DNA of 64,000 bases from Hydrogenophaga crocea. GTDB taxonomy: Bacteria > Pseudomonadota > Gammaproteobacteria > Burkholderiales > Burkholderiaceae_C. The position numbers were made by a program, and so were the translations under genes. The stretch spans positions 2,356,001 to 2,420,000 of the forward strand of contig NZ_CP049989.1 of the NCBI RefSeq assembly GCF_011388215.1, read 5' to 3'. Of this stretch, positions 24,335 to 32,693 are shown piece by piece. Position 1 is the stretch's first letter. Each line of letters starts with the position of its first letter. The notes beneath the pieces are model-generated. The model ran no database searches, had not been told where the DNA came from, and saw only the letters and a program-made list of their open reading frames with translations.

Positions 24335-26398
24335 ATGAAACACCCTTCCCGTGCCGCGCTGCTCGCCGCCACCCTGGCGCCCTGCGCCAGCCTGCCTGCC
24401 CTGGCCCAAGGCCAGCCCACTGTGGCCCTGCCCGCGGTGACCATCCGCGCCAGCGAGGCCGCCGACCCGGCGCGCCGCGCCAATGAAGCCGAACAGGCGC
24501 TCACGCCCGGCGGCGTCACGCTGATCGACGGCGAGGCCTTGCGCGAGCGCAAGGTCGTGAGCCTGACCGACCTGCTGCGCTACGTGCCCGGCATCTGGGT
24601 GGCCGACGGCCTCACCGGCGACAGCAGCTTTGTCTCCAGCCGCGGCTCCAACCTCGACGCCACCAACTACGACGGCAATGGCGTGAAGCTGTTGCAGGAC
24701 GGCCTGCCGGTGACCGCGGCCGACGGCAACAACCACAACCGCCAGATCGACCCGCTGGCCGCCAGCCAGGTGGCGGTGGCGCGCGGGGCCAACGCGCTCA
24801 CCTACGGCGCCAGCACGCTGGGCGGGGCGATCGACTTCACCTCGCCCACCGCGCGCAACGGCGCTCCCAACGAGCTGCTGTTCGGCGCCGGCAGCTTCGG
24901 CCAGTGGCACCTGCGGGGCACCGCGGGCGTGGTGTCGGGCACGTTCGACGGGCTGGTGTCGGCCGAGACGCGGCAGTCCGACGGCTTCCAGCAGCACCAG
25001 AAGCAGGACCGCAAGAGCCTGTACGCCAACGCCGGCTGGCAACTCAATAACCAGCTCCAGACGCGCTTCTTCCTCACCAGCATCGACAACCGGCAGCAAC
25101 TGCCCGGCGCCCTCACGCGCGCGCAGTGGCTGGCTGACCCGACCCAGGCCGAAGCGGCCGCGGTGAGCGGCAACTACCGCCTCAATGTGCAGACCCAGCG
25201 CGTGGCCAACACAACCACCTGGACCATCGACGCCGACAGCTCGCTCACGCTGGGCCTGTCGCACGAACGCCAGCAGCTCTACCACCCCATCGTCTACGCG
25301 CCGCCGTTCTTCTCCTTGCTGATCGACACCGAGCAGCGCACCACCGGCGCCACGCTGCGCTACCAGCGCCGCCTCGGTGACCACCAGCTGCTGGTGGGCC
25401 TGAACAGCGCGCAAACCCGGGTGGACGGCGGCAACTACAGCTACGTGCCGGGCGGCGCGCAGACGCTGTCGACCGCGGTGCGCAACCGCGCCGACAGCAC
25501 CGAGCTGTTCGTGATGGACCGCTGGCATTTCGCCCCCCGGTGGACGGCGGTGTACGGCGCGCAGGCGGTGTCCACCGGCCGCGAGATCACGGCCAGCCAG
25601 CTCAAGGGCCGCTACAACGCGGTCAACCCGCGCGCCGGCGTGATCCACCAATGGACCGAGGACACGCAGCTGTTCGCCAACCTGAGCCGCGTGTACGAAG
25701 CCCCCACGCTGTACGAGCTGCAGGACGAGTCGCCCGGCGCCCCGCCCCGCACCCTGCTCGACGCCATGCGCGGCGCGGTGGTGGAGGTGGGCTCGCGCGG
25801 CACGTACCGCCTCGACGGCGGCGACCGCTGGCACTGGGACCTGGCCCTGTACCACACCGAGTTGCGCAACGAGATCCTCTCGCGCGACAGCCCGACCGCG
25901 CCGGGCACCAGCCTGTCGATCAACGCCGACCGCACGGTGCACGCCGGCGTGGAAGCGCTGGTGGGCGGCAGCTTCGCGATCGGCGCCGGTCGCCAGCACC
26001 GCATCGAGCCGCGGGTGAACCTCACGCTCAACCACTTCCGCTTCCGCAACGACAGCACCTACGGCAACAACCGCCTGCCGGCCGCGCCGCGCGCTGTGCT
26101 CAAGGGCGAGCTGCTGTACCGCCACGCGAGCGGCTTCTACGCCGGCCCCACCGTCGACCTGGTGAGCAGCCGCCAGGCCGACTTCAGCAACACCTACCGG
26201 GTCAGCGGCTACGCGCTGTGGGGCCTGCGCGCGGGCTACACCGCCGCGCGCTGGGAGGTGTTCGCCGAGGCCCGCAACCTCGCGGACCGCGCTTACGTGT
26301 CGTACTTCAGCGTGCGCGACCAGGCGGCCGCCAACGACGCCATCCTCACGTCGGGCGAACCGCGCTCGCTGTACGTGGGCGCGCGCCTGAAGTTCTGA
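24335..26398 (+). CDS. TonB-dependent outer-membrane receptor
   Basis: This is a 687-residue outer-membrane receptor. A signal peptide ends at LPALAQG, followed by a TonB-box-like VALPAVTIRAS, the plug domain (SLTDLLRYVPGIWVADGL, GNGVKLLQDGLPV, ALTYGASTLGGAIDF) and a 22-strand-type barrel ending in aromatic KF. The organisation resembles FecA-like iron-siderophore receptors more than cobalamin or copper (OprC) receptors, but the ligand cannot be read from sequence. No sigma/anti-sigma pair and no cobalamin riboswitch is adjacent. The ATG at 24335 places the signal peptide at the N-terminus; an earlier frame opening lacks one. Confidence 0.92.
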   Translation: MKHPSRAALLAATLAPCASLPALAQGQPTVALPAVTIRASEAADPARRANEAEQALTPGGVTLIDGEALRERKVVSLTDLLRYVPGIWVADGLTGDSSFVSSRGSNLDATNYDGNGVKLLQDGLPVTAADGNNHNRQIDPLAASQVAVARGANALTYGASTLGGAIDFTSPTARNGAPNELLFGAGSFGQWHLRGTAGVVSGTFDGLVSAETRQSDGFQQHQKQDRKSLYANAGWQLNNQLQTRFFLTSIDNRQQLPGALTRAQWLADPTQAEAAAVSGNYRLNVQTQRVANTTTWTIDADSSLTLGLSHERQQLYHPIVYAPPFFSLLIDTEQRTTGATLRYQRRLGDHQLLVGLNSAQTRVDGGNYSYVPGGAQTLSTAVRNRADSTELFVMDRWHFAPRWTAVYGAQAVSTGREITASQLKGRYNAVNPRAGVIHQWTEDTQLFANLSRVYEAPTLYELQDESPGAPPRTLLDAMRGAVVEVGSRGTYRLDGGDRWHWDLALYHTELRNEILSRDSPTAPGTSLSINADRTVHAGVEALVGGSFAIGAGRQHRIEPRVNLTLNHFRFRNDSTYGNNRLPAAPRAVLKGELLYRHASGFYAGPTVDLVSSRQADFSNTYRVSGYALWGLRAGYTAARWEVFAEARNLADRAYVSYFSVRDQAAANDAILTSGEPRSLYVGARLKF

Positions 26399-26408
26399 CA
26401 CGCAAAAC

Positions 26409-26422
26409 CCGCCCTCGGGCGG
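26409..26422. repeat. Short G+C palindrome after the TonB receptor gene
   Basis: CCGCCC-TC-GGGCGG forms a small hairpin 10 bases after the receptor stop. No T-run follows on the plus strand, so it is at best a weak terminator for the receptor gene. Its CCCTCGGG core is repeated in the larger hairpin just downstream. Confidence 0.5.
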
Positions 26423-26426
26423 CCCG

Positions 26427-26484
26427 AAAAAAAAAGGGCTGCCCTCGGGTGCTCAAAAAAAAGGGCCACCCGAGGGCAGCCCTT
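26427..26484 (-). terminator. Strong intrinsic terminator of the DUF4148 gene
   Basis: A perfect 18-base inverted repeat (arms 26434-26451 and 26467-26484, loop 15 bases) is followed on the minus strand by an uninterrupted T9 (26427-26435). It lies about 55 bases after the stop of the minus-strand DUF4148 gene. The loop itself contains an A8 run. It may also slow transcription coming from the TonB receptor gene. Confidence 0.85.
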
Positions 26485-26538
26485 CAAATCCATACCTTGG
26501 AGGAGACAACACAACAGCCGGGCACGCCCGGCCGATGC

Positions 26539-26931
26539 TCAGTTGACGCTGGTGGCGGCGGGGGCCTGCACCACGGCGTTGCCTTGCACGGCGCGTTGGC
26601 CGGCCAGGCGGATCTGTTCGTTCTGCGCGGCGGTCGGCACCGGCAGGATTTCGCCTTGTGCCACCAGGCCCAGGCGGTAGGCTTCGGCGGCCTCGGCCTG
26701 CACTTGCGCGCGGCTCAGGCCGCTGGCCACCACGGTGGCTTGGGCTTGAGAGGGGCTGGCTTCGCCGCGGGCGATCACGTCGGCCTTGTAGGCGGGGGCC
26801 ACCTGGGCCTGCACCTCGGCGCGGGTCAGTTGCGACTGGAAGTTGAAGACTTCGTTGCCTTGCAGCGGGCCTTCGGCGAAGGCGGCACCGGCGGTCAGGG
26901 CGAAGGCGATGGGCAGAAGAGCGGCTTTCAT
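26539..26931 (-). CDS. DUF4148-containing periplasmic protein
   Basis: This small exported protein, 130 residues, has a signal peptide ending AAFA-EG. The mature part contains two DUF4148-like repeats: LTRAEVQAQVAPAYKADVIARGE and LSRAQVQAEAAEAYRLGLVAQGE, aligned about 48 residues apart. DUF4148 proteins are abundant in Burkholderiales and of unknown function. The start ATG at 26931 is preceded by a purine-rich stretch. It is divergent from a two-component system and may belong to its regulon. Confidence 0.85.
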   Translation of the reverse strand: MKAALLPIAFALTAGAAFAEGPLQGNEVFNFQSQLTRAEVQAQVAPAYKADVIARGEASPSQAQATVVASGLSRAQVQAEAAEAYRLGLVAQGEILPVPTAAQNEQIRLAGQRAVQGNAVVQAPAATSVN

Positions 26932-27042
26932 GGGAATTCCTTTGGAGACGACAGTTGGAGGGGAGGAGACACCAGATGCCGTTTGTTTCCCGGCATGGAC
27001 AGAACTTTAAAAACCGGGTCTGTCATCTTCCGAACGCCAGAA

Positions 27043-27056
27043 TTACGGATCGGTAA
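27043..27056. promoter_or_regulatory. Inverted repeat in the DUF4148/regulator divergent region
   Basis: TTAC-GGATCG-GTAA is a short perfect inverted repeat 77 bases before the regulator start and 112 bases before the DUF4148 start. It could be an operator. OmpR-type regulators more often use direct repeats, so the fit is uncertain. The rest of the 202-base gap shows purine-rich leader sequence only. Confidence 0.3.
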
Positions 27057-27133
27057 CCCAGCGCCCGCGCACTTTCCGTGACAATTTCGCATGGCGCGAA
27101 GTGCGCGCCGCCCCACGCTGCTGCCACCCTGAC

Positions 27134-27817
27134 ATGCGCATCCTGGTCATCGAAGACGAAGCCAAACTGGCCGATTACGTCAAACGGGGTCTGACGGAAG
27201 ACGGCTACACCGTCGACGTCGCGCGCGACGGCATCGAAGGCCGCTACCTGGCCACCGAGGGCGACTACCAGCTCATCGTGCTCGACATCATGCTGCCCGG
27301 CGTCGACGGCTTCGGCGTGCTCGCGGCACTGCGCGAGAAGCGCAACACCCCCGTGCTCATGCTCACCGCGCGCGACCTGGTGGAAGACCGCGTGCGCGGC
27401 CTGCAGGCCGGCGCCGACGACTACCTGGTCAAGCCCTTCGCGTTCTCCGAACTGCTGGCCCGCGTGGCCGCGCTGCTGCGCCGCGGCCCGGCCAGCAGCG
27501 AGGGCAGCAACACCAAGCTCACCATCAGCAACCTCGAGATGGACCTGATCGGCCGCAAAGCCTGGCGCGACGGCCAGCGGCTCGAGCTCACGGCCAAGGA
27601 GTTCTCGCTGCTGGCGCTGCTGGCGCGGCGCAAGGGCCAGATCCTCTCGCGCACCACGCTCGCCGAGCAGGTGTGGGACATGAATTTCGACTCCGACACC
27701 AACGTGGTCGAGGTGGCGATCCGCCGCCTGCGCGCCAAGATGGACGATCCCTTCCGGCCCAAGCTGCTGCACAACGTGCGCGGCATGGGCTACGTGCTGG
27801 AGGACCGCACGGCATGA
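27134..27817 (+). CDS. OmpR-family response regulator (CusR/CopR/QseB-like)
   Basis: The 227-residue regulator has a receiver domain (ILVIEDEAKLADYV; phospho-acceptor Asp in IVLDIMLPG; Lys in DYLVKPF) and a winged-helix DNA-binding domain (LTAKEFSLLALLARRKGQIL ... VVEVAIRRLRAKMDDP ... VRGMGYVLE). It resembles regulators of heavy-metal or envelope responses. It overlaps the following kinase by four bases (ATGA). The ligand class of the pair is not proven. Confidence 0.92.
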   Translation: MRILVIEDEAKLADYVKRGLTEDGYTVDVARDGIEGRYLATEGDYQLIVLDIMLPGVDGFGVLAALREKRNTPVLMLTARDLVEDRVRGLQAGADDYLVKPFAFSELLARVAALLRRGPASSEGSNTKLTISNLEMDLIGRKAWRDGQRLELTAKEFSLLALLARRKGQILSRTTLAEQVWDMNFDSDTNVVEVAIRRLRAKMDDPFRPKLLHNVRGMGYVLEDRTA

Positions 27818-29223
27818 ACACCCAAACCCTGAACACGCCGCTGCCCGCGGCCGCGCCCGCGGCAGAAGGCAGCGGCGCCGCCGCCCCCACGGCCTGCGTC
27901 TACTCGATCGGCAAGCGGCTGTCGCTGCTGCTCGCGCTGCAGACCATCATCGGCCTGGGCGTGCTGCTGGCCAGCATCTACTTCGCCACCTTCATGCTCT
28001 TCAAGAGCAAGCAGGAAGAGCACCTGCGCGGCTACGCGGCGGTGCTGGTGGACGTGCTCAAGACCGCCGACGCCGAGGGCGGCGAGCGCGCGATGGCGAA
28101 CAAGCTCGCCTGGCTCGGCGAGCGCCAGCCCGGCACTTTCGTGCAGATGCTGCGCGCCGACGGCACCGAGCTCTACCGCGACCCTTCGCCCACCTTCGAC
28201 CCGCAGCGCGCGCCTTCGCGCGAGCTGCGCTTCGCGGTGCCGCGCGCCGGCGGCGGCGAGCCGCTGCAGGGCCGCGTGGTGCTCGATTGCACCAGCGACG
28301 CGCAACACGGCCGGCGCATGGCGCTGCTGCTGATCGGCGCCACGCTGGCCGGCGGCGCCTTCGTGGCCTGGGCCACCTTCTGGCGCGTGCGTTGCAGCCT
28401 GCGCCCGCTGGCCGACCTCGCCGCACAAACGCGCGCCATCGACGCGAGCCGTCCCAACCAGCGCCTGTCGCTGCCCGTGCCCATCGAAGAGCTGCAGCCG
28501 CTGATCGAGCAGTTCAACGGCCTCATGCAGCGCGTGGAGCGCACCTACGTGCAGCTCGAAGGCTTCAACGCAGACGTCGCGCACGAGCTGCGCACGCCGC
28601 TGGCGAACCTCATCGGCCACACCGAGGTGGCGCTGAGCCGCGAGCGCAGCGTGGCCGAGCTCGAAGAGGTGCTGCTGTCCAACCTCGAAGAGCTGCAGCG
28701 CATGGCGGGCATCGTCAACGACATGTTGTTCCTGGCCCAGGCCGACCGCGGCGTGAAGGCGCGGCGCGGTGCGCCCGTGAGCCTGGCCGAGCTGGTGCGC
28801 CAGGTGGTGGAGTTTCACGAGGCGCCCATGGAAGAGGCCGGGCTGGGCATGGACATCGAGGGCGATGCCATGCTCTCGGTGGACGAGCCCCTGCTCAAGC
28901 GCGCGCTGTCCAACCTGCTGGGCAATGCCATCCGCTACGCCGACCCGGGCTCGCGCCTGTGCGTGCGCATCCTGCGCGAGGGCGACCACGGCGCGCGGCT
29001 GTGGGTGGAAAACACCGGCCCCGAGATCGAGGCCGCGCACCTGCCGCGCCTGTTCGACCGCTTCTTCCGCAGCGACGCCTCGCGCTGCGAACTCGAAAAG
29101 CCGCACCACGGCCTGGGTCTGTCCATCGTGGCCGCCATCGCGCGCATGCACGACGGCGCGGCTGCGGCCGAATCGGGCGGCGGCCGCACGCGCGTGGGCT
29201 TCAGCGTCACCGCGCCGGCCTGA
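27814..29223 (+). CDS. Sensor histidine kinase (CusS-like)
   Basis: This 469-residue inner-membrane kinase has a first helix near 35-58 (LSLLLALQTIIGLGVLLASIYFA), a periplasmic loop of about 110 residues, a second helix near 170-190, a HAMP-type linker, and the kinase core. Phospho-acceptor H257 sits in DVAHELRTPLANL; the ATP-binding part has NLLGNAIRYAD and HHGLGLSIV. The periplasmic loop lacks obvious metal-binding His or Met clusters. The Cys-Arg-Cys near residues 191-195 is notable but not diagnostic. It pairs with the overlapping OmpR-type regulator. Confidence 0.9.
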   Translation: MNTQTLNTPLPAAAPAAEGSGAAAPTACVYSIGKRLSLLLALQTIIGLGVLLASIYFATFMLFKSKQEEHLRGYAAVLVDVLKTADAEGGERAMANKLAWLGERQPGTFVQMLRADGTELYRDPSPTFDPQRAPSRELRFAVPRAGGGEPLQGRVVLDCTSDAQHGRRMALLLIGATLAGGAFVAWATFWRVRCSLRPLADLAAQTRAIDASRPNQRLSLPVPIEELQPLIEQFNGLMQRVERTYVQLEGFNADVAHELRTPLANLIGHTEVALSRERSVAELEEVLLSNLEELQRMAGIVNDMLFLAQADRGVKARRGAPVSLAELVRQVVEFHEAPMEEAGLGMDIEGDAMLSVDEPLLKRALSNLLGNAIRYADPGSRLCVRILREGDHGARLWVENTGPEIEAAHLPRLFDRFFRSDASRCELEKPHHGLGLSIVAAIARMHDGAAAAESGGGRTRVGFSVTAPA

Positions 29224-29362
29224 GGCCGCGCCCGGGCGCCCGGCGTGATCCTGTTCACGCCGCGGCGGCCCGCCCGTCGGACGGGCCTCAATGGCGCCGG
29301 CCGGCGGCCGATGCGCCAGACACAAGGACGTGTCGGCGCTTGTGCCGCCGACGCACAAGACC

Positions 29363-30481
29363 ATGCCGACCGCCACCGCCGCTCCGCCAGGCCATCCGCT
29401 GCTGCTGCTGCTGGACCTGGTGGGCGCGCCTTTGCTGCTGTTCCACGCCGACGGCCAGGTGGCGTTCGCCAACCAGGCGGCCAAGGCCTTGTCGAGCCGG
29501 CCCGCGCTGGCGCTGCCCGGTGACCCGCAGGTGAAGGCGCTGGTGCGCGACATCGGCCAGGGCCAGGCGCGCAGCGACACCCGCCTCACGGTCGAGGTGC
29601 ATGCCGACCAGGGCGCCCAGACCCTGGTCTGCGAATGCGCGCCGCGCCCCATCGCCGGCCTGGTGGCCATGCACATCGTGGCCCAGCCGCTGCCCGGGGC
29701 AGCGCCCGCCCCGGCCCCCACGGACCCCGCCCGAACCGACCTGCCGCGCGTGATGGCGCTGCTGCGCGACGAACTGCGCCCCGCCATGCAGGCGGTGCTG
29801 GACACGCCCGCTGGCGAACCGCGCGATGCCGCGGTGCGCGCGCTCGACGACAAGCTGCAGCGCCTGGGTGACCTGGTCGACGTGTTCGGCGACGAGGTGA
29901 TGGTGGACGAGGAGCGCGTGCTGATGCCGCAGTTGCTCGACGAGGCCGCGCGCGAGATCGCGCCCGCGCTCGAGGCCGCGCACGTGGTGCTGCAGCCCGA
30001 AGGCGCGCGCGACGACCTGCCCCCGGTGTACGGCAGCCGCCGCCTGCTGCGGCGCGCGCTGACCGAATGCCTGCGCAACGCGGCCGACCACGCACGCGGC
30101 CAGGTGCCACTGAGCCAGCCGGTGGCGGTGCGCGTGAGCTTCCAGGCCAACGGCGCGCACCTGCAGGTGGCCTTGCGCAACGCCGGCGGCGTGGCCGCCC
30201 CGGCCCTGAAACAGCAGGCGCAGCGCCCGCTGCAGGCCGTGGCAGGCGTGCCCGATGCGCAGCGCATCGGATTGCCGCTGGTGCAGCGCATCGTGGAGCG
30301 CCACGGCGGACGGCTGCGCATCGACGAAGAAGGCGGCGAGCTGCTGGTGCGGGTCGACCTGCCCACGGGCGCGCCGCTGCGCAACCACCACCAGCTGGAC
30401 CTGCTGCAGGCCCAGATCTACGCCGAAGACCTCTCGCGCCTGCTGGCGCGGCAACGCCCACGCCCCAAGGCCCCCGCATGA
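29363..30481 (+). CDS. Degenerate histidine-kinase-like protein (PAS-like and HATPase-like)
   Basis: The 372-residue soluble protein begins with a PAS-like segment (DLVGAPLLLFHADGQVAFANQ). A helical region at about 125-210 lacks any H-box histidine. The C-terminal HATPase-like domain has an intact N-box (ECLRNAADHA), but the G1 motif is eroded (NAGG in place of DxGxG) and the G2 motif reads RIGLPLV instead of GxGLGL. It is therefore probably unable to autophosphorylate, and it may act as a regulatory partner. It starts at the ATG at 29363 and overlaps the next receiver gene by four bases. A 139-base gap separates it from the preceding kinase. Confidence 0.8.
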   Translation: MPTATAAPPGHPLLLLLDLVGAPLLLFHADGQVAFANQAAKALSSRPALALPGDPQVKALVRDIGQGQARSDTRLTVEVHADQGAQTLVCECAPRPIAGLVAMHIVAQPLPGAAPAPAPTDPARTDLPRVMALLRDELRPAMQAVLDTPAGEPRDAAVRALDDKLQRLGDLVDVFGDEVMVDEERVLMPQLLDEAAREIAPALEAAHVVLQPEGARDDLPPVYGSRRLLRRALTECLRNAADHARGQVPLSQPVAVRVSFQANGAHLQVALRNAGGVAAPALKQQAQRPLQAVAGVPDAQRIGLPLVQRIVERHGGRLRIDEEGGELLVRVDLPTGAPLRNHHQLDLLQAQIYAEDLSRLLARQRPRPKAPA

Positions 30482-30861
30482 CGCACCGCATCCTCATCGT
30501 CGACGACCAGCCCGACATCCGCAAACTGGTCAACCTGACGCTGCAGCACCTCGAAGACGCCGAGCTGCACGAGGCCGACAACGGCATGGACGGCTGGCAG
30601 ATGGCGCGCCGCCTGCGGCCCGACCTGGTGCTGCTCGACGTGATGATGCCCGGCGAGCTCGACGGCTTCCAGGTGTGCGAGAAGATCAAGAAGGACCCGG
30701 AGCTCGGCCCGGGCACCCGCATCATCCTGCTCACGGCGCGCGCGCAGAAGGAAGACCTCGAGCTCGGCGAGCGCGTGGCCTGCGATGCCTACCTCACCAA
30801 GGCGTTCAGCCCGCTCAAGCTGCTCGACCTGGTGGACGACCTGCTGAGTCGCCATGGCTGA
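30478..30861 (+). CDS. Single-domain CheY-like response regulator
   Basis: This 127-residue receiver domain has no output domain. The acidic pair (ILIVDDQPDIRKLV), phospho-acceptor Asp in LVLLDVMMPGELDG, Thr in ILLTARA and Lys in YLTKAF are all present, so it should be phosphorylatable. It overlaps its neighbours on both sides (4 and 8 bases), which indicates a tightly coupled three-gene signalling operon. Confidence 0.92.
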   Translation: MTHRILIVDDQPDIRKLVNLTLQHLEDAELHEADNGMDGWQMARRLRPDLVLLDVMMPGELDGFQVCEKIKKDPELGPGTRIILLTARAQKEDLELGERVACDAYLTKAFSPLKLLDLVDDLLSRHG

Positions 30862-32683
30862 AGCGACGCAGGCCAGCCTGCGGGCCATTCTCGACACGGC
30901 GGCCGACGCCATCATCGGCGCGTCGGACGAGGCCCGCGTGGTCAGCGTCAATCCCGCGGCCGAGCGCATGTTCGGCCGGCCTTCGGTCGAGTTGCTGGGC
31001 CTGGCCCTGGGCGAGCTGCTGCCCGGCCTGGACACCGAGCGGCTGCGCGCCACCATGGCCGACAGCATGCTGATGCACAGCACGCAAAGCCGCGTCGGCC
31101 AGCTCGAGCTGCAGGCCCTGCGCCACGGCGGCACCGCGTTCCCGGTGGAGCTGCTGCTGGGCGAGATCGCCAACGACGCGCACGTGCGCTACACCTGCAT
31201 CGTGCGCGACCTCACCGAGGCCAAGTTCACCGAGGAGTACCTCGCGCTATACAGCCGCGCGGTCGACTGCGCGTTGAACGGCATCTGCATCAGCGATGCG
31301 CGCAACTACCCGCAGCCGCTGGTGCACGTGAACCCCGCGTTCAGCCGCATCACCGGCTATGCGCCGCACGAGGTGCTGGGCCGCGACACCAGCCTGCTCA
31401 ACGGCGCGCTCACCGATCCGGACGACCTCGCGCTGCTCGCGCGCACGCTACAGTCGGGCGGTGAGCTGGGCATCACGCTGCTCAACTACCGCAAGGATGG
31501 CAGCCCCTTCCACAACAAGCTCTCGGTCTCGCCGGTGCGCGATTCGCAGGGCCGCATCACGCACTACATCCACGTGATCGAGGACGTGTCGGCGCAGATC
31601 GAGGTGAAGCAAAAGCTCATCGAGCGCACGGCACGCCTCAACGCCACCTTCGACCTCAGCCCCGACGGCTTCGTGGTGTTCGACGCCAGCGACACCCTGG
31701 TGTCGACCAACCCGGCCTTCCAGGCCATGGCCGGTCCGCTGCCGCCCGAGGTGCGCACGCTCGCGGCTTTCGAGCGCTGGTTCGGCGCGCTGTGCGGCGG
31801 GGAAACGCCCGCACTCACGGCCGCCGCCACGGGCGCGGCGGCGCCGCGCGTGTTCCAGCTGCAGCAGCCCGCGCTGCGCGTGCTCGAGTGCGAGGTGCGG
31901 CGCACCAAGGGGCTGGTGGCGGAGACCTTCCTGTACTTCCGCGACGTGACCCAGCAGCGCGAGGTTGACCGGCTCAAGAGCGAGTTCCTGGCCACCGCCG
32001 CGCACGAACTGCGCACGCCGCTGGCGAGCATCCTGGGCTTCACCGAGCTCATGATCCACCGCCGCTACAGCGACGAGAAACGGCTCGACCTGCTGCAGAC
32101 GGTGCACCGCCAGGGCAAGCTGCTGGCCAACCTGATCCAGGAGCTGCTCGACCTCTCGCGCATCGAAGCGCGCCAGGGCAAGGACTTCCACATCGTGCCC
32201 GCACCGCTCACGGACATCGTGCAGGCCGCGATCCAGGACGCGGCGGGCACCGACCTCGCGCGCAGCGTCACCGTGGGCGAGATCCCTGAGGTGCGGGTGC
32301 TGGCCGACGCCGCCAAGATCCAGCAGGCGCTGACCAACCTGCTGAGCAACGCCTTCAAGTACTCGCCCGCGGGCGGGCCGGTGGCGCTCACGGCACGCGT
32401 GGAAGCCGGCGCCGACGGCGCGGGTGTCGTGGCCATCGCGGTGCGCGACGAAGGCCTGGGCATGACACCGGTGCAACTGCAGCGCGCCTTCGAGCGCTTC
32501 TACCGCGCCGACACCTCGGGCAACATCCCGGGCACCGGGCTGGGGCTGAACCTGGTGAAAGAGATCGTGGAGCTGCACGGCGGCACGGTGTCGCTGGACA
32601 GCACCTTCGGCCAGGGCACCACGGCCACGCTGCGCCTGCCGCTGGTGGCGCAGCCCGCAGCGGCTTCGCTGTCGGCGGCCTGA
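30854..32683 (+). CDS. Soluble PAS-domain sensor histidine kinase
   Basis: The 609-residue protein has no transmembrane helix. Three PAS-like domains are visible: about 5-125 (ILDTAADAIIGAS), about 130-255 (INPAFSRITGYAP-like VNPAFSRITGYAP with a PAC motif) and about 260-370 (TFDLSPDGFVVFD). They are followed by a HisKA domain with H384 (AAHELRTPLASIL) and an ATP-binding domain (NLLSNAFKYSP, DEGLGM, GTGLGLNLV). The second PAS domain has GRDTSLLN where LOV domains have a reactive Cys, so it is not a flavin LOV photoreceptor. The likely phosphotransfer partner is the CheY-like protein that it overlaps by 8 bases. Confidence 0.92.
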   Translation: MAEATQASLRAILDTAADAIIGASDEARVVSVNPAAERMFGRPSVELLGLALGELLPGLDTERLRATMADSMLMHSTQSRVGQLELQALRHGGTAFPVELLLGEIANDAHVRYTCIVRDLTEAKFTEEYLALYSRAVDCALNGICISDARNYPQPLVHVNPAFSRITGYAPHEVLGRDTSLLNGALTDPDDLALLARTLQSGGELGITLLNYRKDGSPFHNKLSVSPVRDSQGRITHYIHVIEDVSAQIEVKQKLIERTARLNATFDLSPDGFVVFDASDTLVSTNPAFQAMAGPLPPEVRTLAAFERWFGALCGGETPALTAAATGAAAPRVFQLQQPALRVLECEVRRTKGLVAETFLYFRDVTQQREVDRLKSEFLATAAHELRTPLASILGFTELMIHRRYSDEKRLDLLQTVHRQGKLLANLIQELLDLSRIEARQGKDFHIVPAPLTDIVQAAIQDAAGTDLARSVTVGEIPEVRVLADAAKIQQALTNLLSNAFKYSPAGGPVALTARVEAGADGAGVVAIAVRDEGLGMTPVQLQRAFERFYRADTSGNIPGTGLGLNLVKEIVELHGGTVSLDSTFGQGTTATLRLPLVAQPAAASLSAA

Positions 32684-32693
32684 GGGCCTGGGC

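Noticed and set aside
31290..31620. Second PAS domain of the soluble kinase as a LOV photoreceptor
   Set aside because: The motif reads GRDTSLLN; the flavin-reactive cysteine of LOV domains is missing.
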